From positions 62,001 through 126,000 of the forward strand of contig CAVQDO010000035.1 in the NCBI GenBank assembly GCA_963711255.1: a DNA stretch of 64,000 nt. Reading direction: 5' to 3'. How positions within the stretch are numbered: the first letter of the stretch is position 1; every line of letters starts with the position of its first letter. Below are positions 43,574 to 51,943 of this stretch, piece after piece. The notes under the pieces are model-generated. The model had not been told where the DNA came from. It was given only the letters and a program-made list of their open reading frames with translations, and did not search any database. Made by a program: the position numbers and the translations under genes. The DNA is from GCA-2746365 sp963711255. GTDB lineage: Bacteria > Pseudomonadota > Gammaproteobacteria > SZUA-229.

Positions 43574-44462
43574 GTGTTTCAGTTAGACTGTTTTCCTGGA
43601 GCAGTAAACTTAAAAGCCAGATTGCCTGAGCTGTTGCATGGAAATCAGGTTTTTGTTTCGTGATTTTTGGCAATAGGCTGGTATGCGCCAGCATATAACC
43701 GTTACCTAAAGGAATTAGAGGGTGTAAGTCATCCCAGCTGCCATCATCATTTTGTGCCGCTAATATGTTGTTAATCCAGACGGGTTTAACCTTATTGTAG
43801 GCGCCAGTATCGACCAGCATTAATACGCGCTGAATATAGGCATCGCCAACGCGAAAGTCCCAGGTTAATTCTGAAATGACCAAATCCTGTAACAGAGCAA
43901 TTGTAGTATTCACCTGTTCATCATAACCGCACTGGTAGCGCTGCATAAATCGCAGGCCCATAAGCTGATGAGTTATGCATCGCGGGTGCAGATAATGCAT
44001 GGAGCAGAAGTTGGCAGACAGCTGTTTCTGAATTAAAGGCTCGCTCCCCAGTTCATCGTCACAACTCAAAGCATAGAAAAAAAATATCTGGTAGTCCTGC
44101 AAGCTTGCGAAATGGGAAATATCAGGAATACGAGGCCGGTATAAATCATTAAACATAGGGGTAGAAAGATTTGGTGGATTTGTGTCCAGATGATTCTTTT
44201 TGTATTTGGAATAGATGTTTTTTAAATCTTGATTAGCGGAAGTCTCTGCTGCCTGCTTGATCATCCACCATAGTATCGGGTTTTTAGTGTTTTCTAGCGA
44301 AGGGTAGTTTGTCACCAGCCATGAAACAGATTGAAGAAAGTGCTGATTTATTTTCTCGTGGCTAGCTGCTTCAGCCGGGACATTATTACGCCACACCTGC
44401 CAGCCAGTAATGACAGCGAGGAGTAAAGCTGTAACTAAAAGTACAACGAAGAACTTTTTCAT
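43566..44462 (-). CDS. Exported or membrane-anchored protein with a cyclase-like toroid signature
   Basis: 298 aa, unrecognised. An N-terminal hydrophobic segment (residues 4-23) anchors or exports it. The C-terminal half contains ILAAQNDDGSWDDLHPL and later DFHATAQAIWLLSLLL, a QW-like pattern found in alpha-toroid proteins such as terpene cyclases and prenyltransferase beta-like domains. Four Cys residues (about 133, 151, 160 and 177) could form disulfides in the periplasm. It starts 10 bp after the Hpt gene stop, so it probably belongs to the same operon. Catalytic function is not shown. Confidence 0.6.
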   Translation of the reverse strand: MKKFFVVLLVTALLLAVITGWQVWRNNVPAEAASHEKINQHFLQSVSWLVTNYPSLENTKNPILWWMIKQAAETSANQDLKNIYSKYKKNHLDTNPPNLSTPMFNDLYRPRIPDISHFASLQDYQIFFFYALSCDDELGSEPLIQKQLSANFCSMHYLHPRCITHQLMGLRFMQRYQCGYDEQVNTTIALLQDLVISELTWDFRVGDAYIQRVLMLVDTGAYNKVKPVWINNILAAQNDDGSWDDLHPLIPLGNGYMLAHTSLLPKITKQKPDFHATAQAIWLLSLLLQENSLTETLN

Positions 44463-44472
44463 CAGGAAAGAG

Positions 44473-44817
44473 CTAGTTATTCAGTTCGTCACTTAATATA
44501 GATACGACCTGGTTGGTGGCATCGCGTAATTCGGTAAATGCCTGGGCAGGAATTTCAGCAGAACCATCACGACTGATAAGTTCAATAGCCTCTGCTTTTT
44601 CAGCCAGGCCAAAAGCACCAATACTGCTGCAGGAGCTTTTCATTCGGTGAGAACAGTTAAACAGTATTTCAGCATTACTGTTTTCAATGGCCGTTTCAAT
44701 TTCTGATAGTTGCTCGGGCAGTGTTTGCAGGCACATAGAGATGATTTCTTTAAAAGAGTCACCCATCAGGTCTTTCATTTCTGCGAATGCATTCGCGTCC
44801 ATAGCAGCTTGTTGCAT
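44473..44817 (-). CDS. Histidine phosphotransfer (Hpt) domain protein
   Basis: 114 aa, a stand-alone Hpt four-helix protein. The motif FNCSHRMKSSCSSIGAFGLAEKAEAIE (about 53-79) carries the phosphorylatable His57 followed by the typical Lys-Ser/Gly-Ala pattern. It would pass phosphoryl groups between hybrid kinases and response regulators in a multistep relay. No partner kinase is next to it; the neighbours are a 118-aa unknown and the exported protein at 43566. It starts 9 bp after the preceding gene. Confidence 0.85.
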   Translation of the reverse strand: MQQAAMDANAFAEMKDLMGDSFKEIISMCLQTLPEQLSEIETAIENSNAEILFNCSHRMKSSCSSIGAFGLAEKAEAIELISRDGSAEIPAQAFTELRDATNQVVSILSDELNN

Positions 44818-44826
44818 GTTTAATCC

Positions 44827-45183
44827 TTAGACGTCATTTAGACGAGAGCGAAAGTCACCGACCAGAACGGCTTCGGGGACATTATGTTTTAAGGCTGAAA
44901 CAAGATCGGCATAAACGCCAGGAACAGCTTTGAAAGAAACCCACAGGGTATTAAGTTTCATATCAAGATTAGCAAACAGAACTTCATTGTTATACTGTTT
45001 AAGTGCAAACTCGATATTAGCCAGGGTATCTTTAATGTACTGCTCAGGTTTTGTTTTCAGTTTGGGAATTATCATTAACACATCACTAACAGGTCCACCC
45101 TCTTCATCACGGGTTGGGGCTAGCTTCCACAAAGGTTCTGCGGGATTAAGATCAAAGCTGAGTTTTAAGTCTTTTTTAGTCAT
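44827..45183 (-). CDS. Conserved-looking cytoplasmic protein of unknown function
   Basis: 118 aa, not recognised. No signal or membrane helix; mixed alpha/beta composition with PEQYIKDTLANIEFALKQYNNEVLFANLD and KAVPGVYADLVSALKHNVPEAVLVG. The spacing to the Hpt gene is 9 bp, so it is likely to be the first gene of a three-gene operon with it and the exported protein. A signalling role is possible from context only. The 182 bp before it contain no gene. Confidence 0.6.
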   Translation of the reverse strand: MTKKDLKLSFDLNPAEPLWKLAPTRDEEGGPVSDVLMIIPKLKTKPEQYIKDTLANIEFALKQYNNEVLFANLDMKLNTLWVSFKAVPGVYADLVSALKHNVPEAVLVGDFRSRLNDV

Positions 45184-45365
45184 AACAGAGTCCTTTTGCA
45201 GTGTGTTGACTTAAAAAATAACGGTCGATATTACTGACAGCTATTTTTTAATAGTAGTCAAATAATAGCCAAACTAAATAATAAAGGCGAACTTATTTTT
45301 AATATTTGTGATATCAGCGGGTAGACAGCAAAACGATATAATGAGGTAAAAACAGCGGTGAAATA

Positions 45366-46028
45366 TCACAGGCACTCCATAAGCCATTGACGAATATGCA
45401 TAATTTCCTCCATGCAGACTTCATGACCCATATCATATTCGTGCCAGTGCACATCGATATCGAAATTTTCAAGTTGTGACTGGCTTTGCTTGCCATAGTC
45501 ATAGGCAATGACATCATCTTCTCGACCATGCGCCATAAATACAGGCGTTTCAGTGATGAATTCACTAATCTCATCAGCCAGGGTGTCCGGTAATGGTAAA
45601 TAAGTTGATAGCGCCATAATACCGGCAAGTGGTTTTGGGTAACGGCAGCCGCAGTGCAGTGCTATTGCGCCGCCCTGAGAAAAACCGGCGACAATTATTT
45701 TTTCTGATTCTATGCCATTATCTTCCTGCTCCTGGCAAAGCTGTTTTAAAATGGCGGATGATTCTTTTATGCCCGTAGCATCTTCTGCATCATCAATAGA
45801 TAGACTGCTGATGTCATACCACCCCGACATTTGATAGCCCTGGTTGATCGTGATAGGCCGAATTGGAGCGTGTGGAAAGATAAAACGAATGGCATAATGA
45901 GGCGGTAGCTGTAATTGTTCAATAATAGGAACAAAGTCATTACCATCAGCGCCTAAACCATGTAACCAGATAACGGCTGCGTTAGGGTTTGGTCCGGTTT
46001 CTATGATAATGGAATCGAGTTCTGACAT
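45366..46028 (-). CDS. Carboxylesterase/phospholipase-type alpha/beta hydrolase
   Basis: 220 aa of the EstB/YpfH acyl-protein thioesterase family. The oxyanion region VIWLHGLGADGNDFVP (about 18-33), nucleophile GFSQGGAIALHCG (about 114), acid in MAHGREDDVIAYD and histidine in DMGHEVCMEE form the Ser-Asp-His triad. It is cytoplasmic, without a signal. It hydrolyses short- or medium-chain esters; the natural substrate is unknown. It is divergent from the lptM-lysA unit. Confidence 0.88.
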   Translation of the reverse strand: MSELDSIIIETGPNPNAAVIWLHGLGADGNDFVPIIEQLQLPPHYAIRFIFPHAPIRPITINQGYQMSGWYDISSLSIDDAEDATGIKESSAILKQLCQEQEDNGIESEKIIVAGFSQGGAIALHCGCRYPKPLAGIMALSTYLPLPDTLADEISEFITETPVFMAHGREDDVIAYDYGKQSQSQLENFDIDVHWHEYDMGHEVCMEEIMHIRQWLMECL

Positions 46029-46113
46029 AATGTTTATATGATCTGTTGCCGGGAGGGTTTAGTAATGCCCGCTAACAACAATGACCCCTGTTATTAATTA
46101 ACGTGTAAAAGTG

Positions 46114-46221
46114 ATGGCAAAAATAGTAATTATTTTTCTGGTGTTAATCTTACCTGCTTGTGGCATGCAGGGTGATTTATATTTGCCGGAAGAACAGGGT
46201 GGCGAGATTGCGGAAAAATAA
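46114..46221 (+). CDS. lptM: LPS translocon maturation chaperone LptM (small lipoprotein)
   Basis: 35 aa. A signal sequence (MAKIVIIFLVLILPACG) with lipobox LPAC is followed by the conserved GDLYLPE motif, equal to the family GPLYLP pattern. Mature LptM is an outer-membrane lipoprotein that assists LptD oxidation and assembly. The gene lies directly upstream of lysA, the usual place in Pseudomonas-like genomes. The ATG at 46114 is preceded by an in-frame GTG. The ribosome-binding site is weak. Confidence 0.85.
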   Translation: MAKIVIIFLVLILPACGMQGDLYLPEEQGGEIAEK

Positions 46222-46259
46222 TTTTTATAAAAAAGAAGGTTTAACAAGATAGTTTAACG

Positions 46260-47510
46260 ATGGATTATTTTACATTTAAAAATGGCCAGCTCTGGGCTGA
46301 AGACGTCAATATAAGTGACAATGCTGATTTATGGGGAACTCCCTGCTATGTTTATTCCCGTGCCACGATTGAACGTCACTGGAAAGCATTTGATTCAGCA
46401 CTGGGTGACCAGCCTCACCTGGTTTGCTATGCGGTGAAAGCGAATTCAAATCTTGCTGTACTGAATATTCTTGCAAAACTGGGCTCGGGTTTTGATATTG
46501 TTTCAGCGGGAGAGCTGGAGCGCGTGCTAAAAGCCGGCGGCAGTGCAAGTAAAATCGTGTTTTCGGGAGTTGGTAAAACAGCTGAAGAAATGTCGCGAGC
46601 GCTGGATGTTGGTATTCGCTGTTTTAATGTTGAATCGCAGGCCGAACTGGCATTGCTGGAACAGGTCGCTGCTGATAAAGGGGTGAAGGCTCCGGTATCA
46701 TTGCGGGTTAACCCGGATGTTGATGCCAAAACACACCCCTATATATCAACCGGCCTGAAAGATAACAAGTTTGGTATAGCCATTGATGATGTACTCGATG
46801 TCTATCAAAGCATAGCAAACTCTCCTCACCTTACTGTGCAGGGTGTGGACTGCCATATTGGTTCGCAACTCACCGAGGTTACACCGTTTGTTGACGCGCT
46901 TGATCGTGTATTGGCACTGGTTGACCGTCTGGCTGATAAAGGTATCCAGCTGAAACACCTTGATCTGGGTGGCGGCCTCGGAATTCGTTACCATGACGAA
47001 AATCCGCCTTTACCCGAGGAACAGATAGCAGCGGTATTGCAGCGGCTGGGAGACAGGAAGTTCGAAATCCTGATTGAGCCGGGCCGTGCGATAGTCGGTA
47101 ATGCGGGTATTTTATTAACCCGGGTGCAATATCTAAAGCACAATGAAGAGAAAAATTTTGCTGTTGTCGATGCGGCGATGAATGATTTGATGCGACCGGC
47201 GTTGTATCAGGCATGGCAGTGCATTGAGCCAGTCGTTAGCAAGTCGACAGTTAAAGCAAAGGTTTACGATGTGGTTGGCCCTATTTGTGAAACTGGCGAT
47301 TTTCTAGGTAAAGCAAGAGAGCTGGCTATTGAGCAGGGAGACCTGCTGGCCATTCGCTCTGCTGGAGCCTACGGGTTTACCATGAGCTCTAATTATAATT
47401 CCCGGCCCAGGGTGGCAGAAATAATGGTTGATGGAGCGCGGCATCACATTATCCGTAAACGTGAAACCATAGATCAGCTGTTTGAAAACGAGTCAGTGCT
47501 GGAAGACTGA
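46260..47510 (+). CDS. lysA: Diaminopimelate decarboxylase
   Basis: 416 aa PLP enzyme of alanine-racemase fold type III. The PLP lysine lies in VCYAVKANSNLAVLN (about residue 61). Further conserved stretches are GSGFDIVSAGELER, the glycine-rich HLDLGGGLGIRY, and the substrate Cys region VVGPICETGDFLG (about 345). It decarboxylates meso-diaminopimelate to lysine, the final step of the pathway. It follows lptM by 38 bp. dapF, another gene of the same pathway, is 2.8 kb downstream. Confidence 0.97.
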   Translation: MDYFTFKNGQLWAEDVNISDNADLWGTPCYVYSRATIERHWKAFDSALGDQPHLVCYAVKANSNLAVLNILAKLGSGFDIVSAGELERVLKAGGSASKIVFSGVGKTAEEMSRALDVGIRCFNVESQAELALLEQVAADKGVKAPVSLRVNPDVDAKTHPYISTGLKDNKFGIAIDDVLDVYQSIANSPHLTVQGVDCHIGSQLTEVTPFVDALDRVLALVDRLADKGIQLKHLDLGGGLGIRYHDENPPLPEEQIAAVLQRLGDRKFEILIEPGRAIVGNAGILLTRVQYLKHNEEKNFAVVDAAMNDLMRPALYQAWQCIEPVVSKSTVKAKVYDVVGPICETGDFLGKARELAIEQGDLLAIRSAGAYGFTMSSNYNSRPRVAEIMVDGARHHIIRKRETIDQLFENESVLED

Positions 47511-47543
47511 GTGGTTTGCATACTGAAACTAACGTTCTAAACA

Positions 47544-48194
47544 ATGAAAGCTAAATTTGATCTGGAAAAACAGGCAACACTCATGTTCGAGCAGGAAGAT
47601 ATTCCACTAAACGGACAAGAGTGGCAGCAACTTGCTGACTTACTTGAGAAAAGTGAATATGAGCATGTTATTGGTGGCGACTCTCATGAAAGCCACTCGG
47701 TGTGGGTGAGCCGGTACTTTAATGATGTGGTTTCACCCGAAGCGTTAAGTGAGTTGTCTGCCGAAGTCGAAGAGATAATAATGAGTGATAAAATGCGCGC
47801 TTTTTACCAGCAGTTTACCGGTACTGAAAAGCTGTGTTTGCGTCGCTGCCAGGCTAATCGCATGGGCAAAGGTGACTATATCGGCATACATAAAGATCAG
47901 GATAGCAGTCCGGAATATTTGGCCACCGTTGTTTTTCACTTTAGCGAAAATTACACTGGCGGCTATTTTCAGACCAAGAACCCGTCCAGTGACAACGAAA
48001 CACTAAATTCTTATAAACCGTGTGTACATATGGCTCTGGTGAATAATTGCAGTATTCCACACCAGGTAACAGCGGTTGAAAGCGGTGATCGACTGACGCT
48101 GGCCTGTTTTTTATCAACCTCTTTCGCGCCGAATACGGCCTCACCCGCTGCATTTAGAGTTGACAAGTCCGGTTCGGCAATGAGCGCTTCCTGA
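47544..48194 (+). CDS. 2-oxoglutarate/Fe(II)-dependent oxygenase
   Basis: 216 aa, prolyl-4-hydroxylase-like dioxygenase fold. Iron ligands HKD (GIHKDQDS, about residue 121), the distal His in SIPHQVTAVESGDRLTLACFL (about 173) and the oxoglutarate-binding Arg a few residues later are visible. It hydroxylates an unknown substrate. It is located 33 bp after lysA in the same direction; an operon with lysA is likely. A terminator hairpin lies after the stop. Confidence 0.75.
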   Translation: MKAKFDLEKQATLMFEQEDIPLNGQEWQQLADLLEKSEYEHVIGGDSHESHSVWVSRYFNDVVSPEALSELSAEVEEIIMSDKMRAFYQQFTGTEKLCLRRCQANRMGKGDYIGIHKDQDSSPEYLATVVFHFSENYTGGYFQTKNPSSDNETLNSYKPCVHMALVNNCSIPHQVTAVESGDRLTLACFLSTSFAPNTASPAAFRVDKSGSAMSAS

Positions 48195-48220
48195 AGCAAT
48201 ATGTCATCGCTGTCAGATGA

Positions 48221-48246
48221 AACTGCCATAAAATGGCAGTTATTTT
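48221..48246 (+). terminator. Rho-independent terminator after the oxygenase gene
   Basis: Stem AACTGCCAT (48221-48229), loop AAA, complementary ATGGCAGTT (48233-48241), then ATTTT. Located 27 bp beyond the stop at the end of the lptM-lysA-oxygenase unit. Confidence 0.65.
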
Positions 48247-48337
48247 ACGATATGTGACATTCTGTCCTGTTTTTATATGATTTTCTTGTGTTAGTCTTCC
48301 TAGGCTTGTTATATTGATACAGTGTGAGGAACATCGA

Positions 48338-48505
48338 ATGAATCTGTTAAGTAAATTATTTTTATTAATGTTAACTACCGGTCTTTGTGCCCCGGCCATT
48401 GCTGCCGTTCAGGGTGTGGATGTGCCCTCTTGCAGTGTTTATAGCGATGGAGATAAAAAGGACGATAAAAAAACGGAAGAAGAAGAAGAGCCTGATTGCG
48501 AATAA
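48338..48505 (+). CDS. Small secreted acidic protein
   Basis: 55 aa. A signal peptide (MNLLSKLFLLMLTTGLCAPAIA) is followed by a short mature part with two Cys (one in PSCSVYSDG, one near the end) and a strongly charged tail KKDDKKTEEEEEPDC. The start is chosen for the GTGAGGA site 7 bases upstream; a longer reading frame beginning 24 bases earlier lacks such a site. Unrecognised; it may be cotranscribed with the rhodanese gene 100 bp on. Confidence 0.55.
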   Translation: MNLLSKLFLLMLTTGLCAPAIAAVQGVDVPSCSVYSDGDKKDDKKTEEEEEPDCE

Positions 48506-48605
48506 TAATCTAAATTTTTATAACTCAATTCATGATTGAGTTAGTTATATTGTTTGTTCTAAGTTTAAAAACTATAAAGTAATTACCCTAGGAGTCATAA
48601 GTATA

Positions 48606-49256
48606 ATGAAATCTAAAATTCTTGTAGCAGCATTTGCTGTTAGCCTGGTCTTTTCAGCGAACGTTAATGCTGGTAAACCCGTCGAAATTACAAAAGGTAT
48701 GATGGATGTTTCCGTTAAGCACAATGGTAAAACGGTAAAAATATCTCGTAACCAGGATAACGACAATGTTGTTAAAGCGGCCTTTGCGAAAACATCACGC
48801 CCCTGCCCACCATTTTGTATTCAGCCAGCTGTTTTAGCACCGGGTGTCGAAACGATTGCTGAGCGTGAAGTAATTGATTATGTTGCAAAAATGTCTGGCG
48901 GAGACAGCAGTATTCTGGTTATTGATTCACGCACACCTGACTGGGTGAAGAAAGGTACTATTCCTGGCGCTAAAAACCTGCCATGGACCAAGTTAAACCC
49001 GGCGAAGGGAGCGGATCCTATATCTATTATGGAAATTATGGAAAAAGAGTTTGGTGTTACTGAAAATGAAGGTTTACTGAATTTTTCTAAAGCAAAAACA
49101 CTGGTTCTGTTCTGTAATGGTATGTGGTGTGGTCAATCACCGAACAACATTAAAAACCTTCTTGCGTTTGGCTACCCAGCAGACAAAATTAAGTGGTACC
49201 GTGGTGGCATGCAGGACTGGGAAATACTTGGATTATCGACTGTGCCTGGTGAGTAA
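48606..49256 (+). CDS. Periplasmic rhodanese-domain protein
   Basis: 216 aa. A signal peptide (residues 1-22, ending NVNAG) exports it. A cysteine-containing SRPCPPFCIQP segment (about 65-74) precedes a rhodanese domain (about 85-216): VIDSRTPDWVKKGTIPGAKN and the active-site loop LVLFCNGMWCGQS, with catalytic Cys170 and a second Cys175. It could transfer sulfane sulfur or act as a disulfide/persulfide sensor in the periplasm. A relation to the sulfite dehydrogenase of the same genome is possible but unproven. It ends before a strong intrinsic terminator. Confidence 0.82.
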   Translation: MKSKILVAAFAVSLVFSANVNAGKPVEITKGMMDVSVKHNGKTVKISRNQDNDNVVKAAFAKTSRPCPPFCIQPAVLAPGVETIAEREVIDYVAKMSGGDSSILVIDSRTPDWVKKGTIPGAKNLPWTKLNPAKGADPISIMEIMEKEFGVTENEGLLNFSKAKTLVLFCNGMWCGQSPNNIKNLLAFGYPADKIKWYRGGMQDWEILGLSTVPGE

Positions 49257-49316
49257 GAATCGCCGGCAAAAGGAAAAAGTCCTGTAGTATTGAGGAATAA
49301 TACTACTGCTTGGTGA

Positions 49317-49347
49317 AAAAGCCGCTTCAATAGAAGCGGCTTTTTTT
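49317..49347 (+). terminator. Strong Rho-independent terminator after the rhodanese gene
   Basis: GCCGCTTC (49321-49328), loop AATA, and GAAGCGGC (49333-49340), with flanking AAAA and a seven-T tract. It is a textbook terminator 60 bp beyond the rhodanese stop. Confidence 0.9.
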
Positions 49348-49349
49348 AC

Positions 49350-49491
49350 GTCCATGGATGGACCGTATGCCGTATGGAGCCAGGGATGGCGGTCCGGCAA
49401 GTCCATGGATGGACCGTATGCCGTATGGAGCCAGGGATGGCGGTCCGGCAAGTCCATGGATGGACCGTATGTCGCAAGGAGCTATGGACGG
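49350..49491. repeat. 51-bp tandem repeat array (about 2.8 copies)
   Basis: Two identical 51-bp units (49350-49400 and 49401-49451) and a diverged, shortened third (49452-about 49491). Each begins GTCCATGGATGGACCG and includes the palindromes TCCATGGA and GGACCG...CGGTCC, so every unit can form a hairpin. The array lies between convergent rhodanese and peroxiredoxin-like genes. An antisense open frame through it is not thought to be coding. Confidence 0.95.
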
Positions 49492-49513
49492 ACGTATGAT
49501 AAGCCCTGGTATA

Positions 49514-50167
49514 TTATAGCTTCCCAAGCTGTTCAATAATAATGTTCGGCTCCAGTCGTTTGGTGTAATCCATATCAACAAAGCTGTAGCGAATGATGCC
49601 ATCAGTATCAATTATATAGGTAGCAGGCATCGGCAGTTCGAATGTCTGGTCGTCGTTATGCCCCGGTATATCCAGTTGCCATGCTTCATAAATTGGCCGT
49701 AAAGACTCTGGTAGGGTGAACACCAGTCTTGCCTGTCTGGCGAGTTTGTTTCCAACATCGCTTAATACTTCAAAACTGAGGTTGGTTCGACGGACCTGGT
49801 CTTCCGACTTATCGGGTGTTTGCGGTGAAATGGCAACAAGCTGGCCGCCAGCCTTGCTGATTTCAGGCAGGCGCTGCTGTAAGGCATTGATTTCCAGGTT
49901 GCAATAGGGGCACCATGCGCCGCGATAGAAGCTCAGTACTACAGGACCTTTTGCACACAGCGATTGCAGTGTCAGAGCCTGGTTGTTTGCATTTGGCAGT
50001 TCGAAATCGGGGAATTTGTCACCGGTCTTTAATGCTTTTTCAGCAAGGCCGGTTGCAACTAGCTGCTGTAGCTCGGACATTAAGGTAGCCATGGTTTCTT
50101 CAGGAATGGTGGGAATAAGTTTGTCCTGAAAAGCCTTGATATCGGCGGCAAGCGTGGGTTGGCTCAT
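49514..50167 (-). CDS. Peroxiredoxin-like AhpC/TSA-family protein
   Basis: 217 aa. A helical N-terminal segment (1-50) is followed by a thioredoxin-fold domain with FYRGAWCPYCNLEINALQQ (about 80-98), where a CPYC pair replaces the usual PxxxTxxC peroxidatic site. Downstream, SDVGNKLARQARLVF and PATYIIDTDGIIRYSFVDMDY are typical of the family. It probably reduces peroxides or acts as a thiol oxidoreductase in the cytoplasm. No signal peptide. Convergent with the rhodanese gene across the tandem repeats. Confidence 0.85.
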   Translation of the reverse strand: MSQPTLAADIKAFQDKLIPTIPEETMATLMSELQQLVATGLAEKALKTGDKFPDFELPNANNQALTLQSLCAKGPVVLSFYRGAWCPYCNLEINALQQRLPEISKAGGQLVAISPQTPDKSEDQVRRTNLSFEVLSDVGNKLARQARLVFTLPESLRPIYEAWQLDIPGHNDDQTFELPMPATYIIDTDGIIRYSFVDMDYTKRLEPNIIIEQLGKL

Positions 50168-50359
50168 GGGGTTCTCCTAGTTAGACGAATGACTTATAAT
50201 AGCATAAGTCTGACGCCTGTCACGAACCTTTAAGGAAATGTTCCCTGTTGCGGGAAATTATTAGTCATATGGTTTAAATTTTTATGTAAACTGCTGTTAT
50301 TAAAGGACGTCTCAGGTATGTCTGGAAAATTAGCCGGAAATCAGGAATTTTAGAAATTA

Positions 50360-51190
50360 ATGCTTATTGAATTCACCAAAATGCATGGGCTTGGAAATGA
50401 TTTTGTTATTATTAATGCGATATCACAAAGCATTACTTTAACGGCGGAACAGGTGAAAGCGATATCAGACCGGCATTTTGGTGTGGGCTGCGACCAGTTG
50501 CTACTGGTTGAGAAGCCGCTGGGTGAAGTTGCTGAGTTTCGCTATCGCATTTTTAATGCGGATGGTGGTGAAGTGGAACAGTGCGGCAATGGAGCCAGGT
50601 GTTTTGCTTTGTTTGTTCGAGACCAGGGATTAACCGCAAACAAAATTATCAACGTTGAGACGGCAGGCGGCCTGATCGAGTTGCGGGTTGAAGGCGACCA
50701 GGTTACGGTCGATATGGGTATTCCGGATTTTAAGCCTGAAAGTTTGCCTTTTACTGTTGAAAGGCAGGCAGAAACTTACAATCTGATGGTGAATGCGGTT
50801 GAATATGCTATAGGTGCTGTATCGATGGGAAATCCTCACGCGGTATTGCAGGTTGACGATGTTGATCACGCAGAAGTAGCAATACTTGGCAAAGCGATAG
50901 AGAGCCATCCGCAGTTTCCAAAAAGAGTTAATGCTGGTTTCATGGAGATTGTAAGCCGTAATGAAATTCGTTTGCGGGTTTATGAGCGAGGTGCAGCAGA
51001 AACACTGGCCTGTGGTACGGGTGCCTGTGCGGCAGTAGCCGTTGGTCGATTACTGGGTAAGTTAGATGAACAGGTTAGGGTGCAGCTTCCTGGCGGCAGT
51101 TTGAATATAAGCTGGCCGGGAGAAGGGCATACATTATTGATGACAGGACCGGCAACAACGGTTTTTAAGGGGCAAATAAATTGTGACTAA
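50360..51190 (+). CDS. dapF: Diaminopimelate epimerase
   Basis: 276 aa, full length. The two catalytic cysteines are in EQCGNGARCFALFV (about 73) and LACGTGACAAVAVG (about 217). The start FTKMHGLGNDFVIIN is characteristic. It converts LL- to meso-diaminopimelate for cell wall and lysine synthesis. Overlaps the DUF484 gene by 8 bp and is followed by xerC, the standard dapF-DUF484-xerC order. lysA is upstream but separated by an accessory insert. Confidence 0.97.
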   Translation: MLIEFTKMHGLGNDFVIINAISQSITLTAEQVKAISDRHFGVGCDQLLLVEKPLGEVAEFRYRIFNADGGEVEQCGNGARCFALFVRDQGLTANKIINVETAGGLIELRVEGDQVTVDMGIPDFKPESLPFTVERQAETYNLMVNAVEYAIGAVSMGNPHAVLQVDDVDHAEVAILGKAIESHPQFPKRVNAGFMEIVSRNEIRLRVYERGAAETLACGTGACAAVAVGRLLGKLDEQVRVQLPGGSLNISWPGEGHTLLMTGPATTVFKGQINCD

Positions 51191-51926
51191 AGTTGAAACA
51201 AAAACAATAAAAAAAGATACTGAATTTGATGAAACCGTGAGTGCAGATGAACAGCAACTGGCAACAGATCTCGAGCTGATCAGCTTATTACGAGAAAATC
51301 CGGATATACTGAATCGCCACAAGGAATTGCTTGCTATTCTGGAAGTGCCTCACCAAAGTGGTACGGCTATTTCATTAATTGAGCGTCAGGTTCTGGTCTT
51401 GCGTGAAGAAACACGAGCACAGGAAAAACGCCTGCGTGAACTGATGGATGTTGCAAGGGATAATGAGCGTCTGGCAGAAAGCCGGCATAGTCTGGCAATC
51501 AATTTACTGGCCGCGCATGACCTTGATGATGTGGTAAGTACCGTGCTTGATGTGCTGAGTAACGAGCTGGCAGCTGATCATGCTGTAGTTAAACTGTTTA
51601 CCATGGATGATGCGATTATCGAGCAATCTGCGGGTTTGTTTGTAAAGCAGGATGACGATGGTTTAATAGCATTCAAGACCATGCTGGAACAGAAAAATAC
51701 GGTTTGTGGAAAATCGACGGATGCACAGAAAGCTTTTCTGTTTAATGAAGCGGCAGACAGCATTAAGTCGGTAGCAATTATCCCCCTGGTTTCCGGTGCA
51801 AATCTGGGCCTTATAGGCCTGGGCGCGAATAATGCGCACCGATTTAATGCTTCCAAGGGAACAGATTTTCTGTCACAGGTTGGTGAGCTTGTCAGCGCTT
51901 CACTTGCACTGCACATGGAAAATTAA
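51183..51926 (+). CDS. DUF484 family protein
   Basis: 247 aa. The N-terminal helical segment (LISLLRENPDILNRHKELLAIL) and a C-terminal GAF-like domain (about 110-245, e.g. SVAIIPLVSGANLGLIGLGANNAHRF) fit the DUF484 family, always found between dapF and xerC. The function is unknown. It begins with GTG and overlaps the dapF stop, showing translational coupling. Confidence 0.9.
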   Translation: MTKVETKTIKKDTEFDETVSADEQQLATDLELISLLRENPDILNRHKELLAILEVPHQSGTAISLIERQVLVLREETRAQEKRLRELMDVARDNERLAESRHSLAINLLAAHDLDDVVSTVLDVLSNELAADHAVVKLFTMDDAIIEQSAGLFVKQDDDGLIAFKTMLEQKNTVCGKSTDAQKAFLFNEAADSIKSVAIIPLVSGANLGLIGLGANNAHRFNASKGTDFLSQVGELVSASLALHMEN

Positions 51927-51943
51927 GGGTATAACAAACCACC

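Noticed and set aside
49327..49611. Minus-strand open frame of 94 codons through the tandem repeats
   Set aside because: Its repeating amino acids come directly from the 51-bp repeat units, and it overlaps the peroxiredoxin-like gene in another frame.
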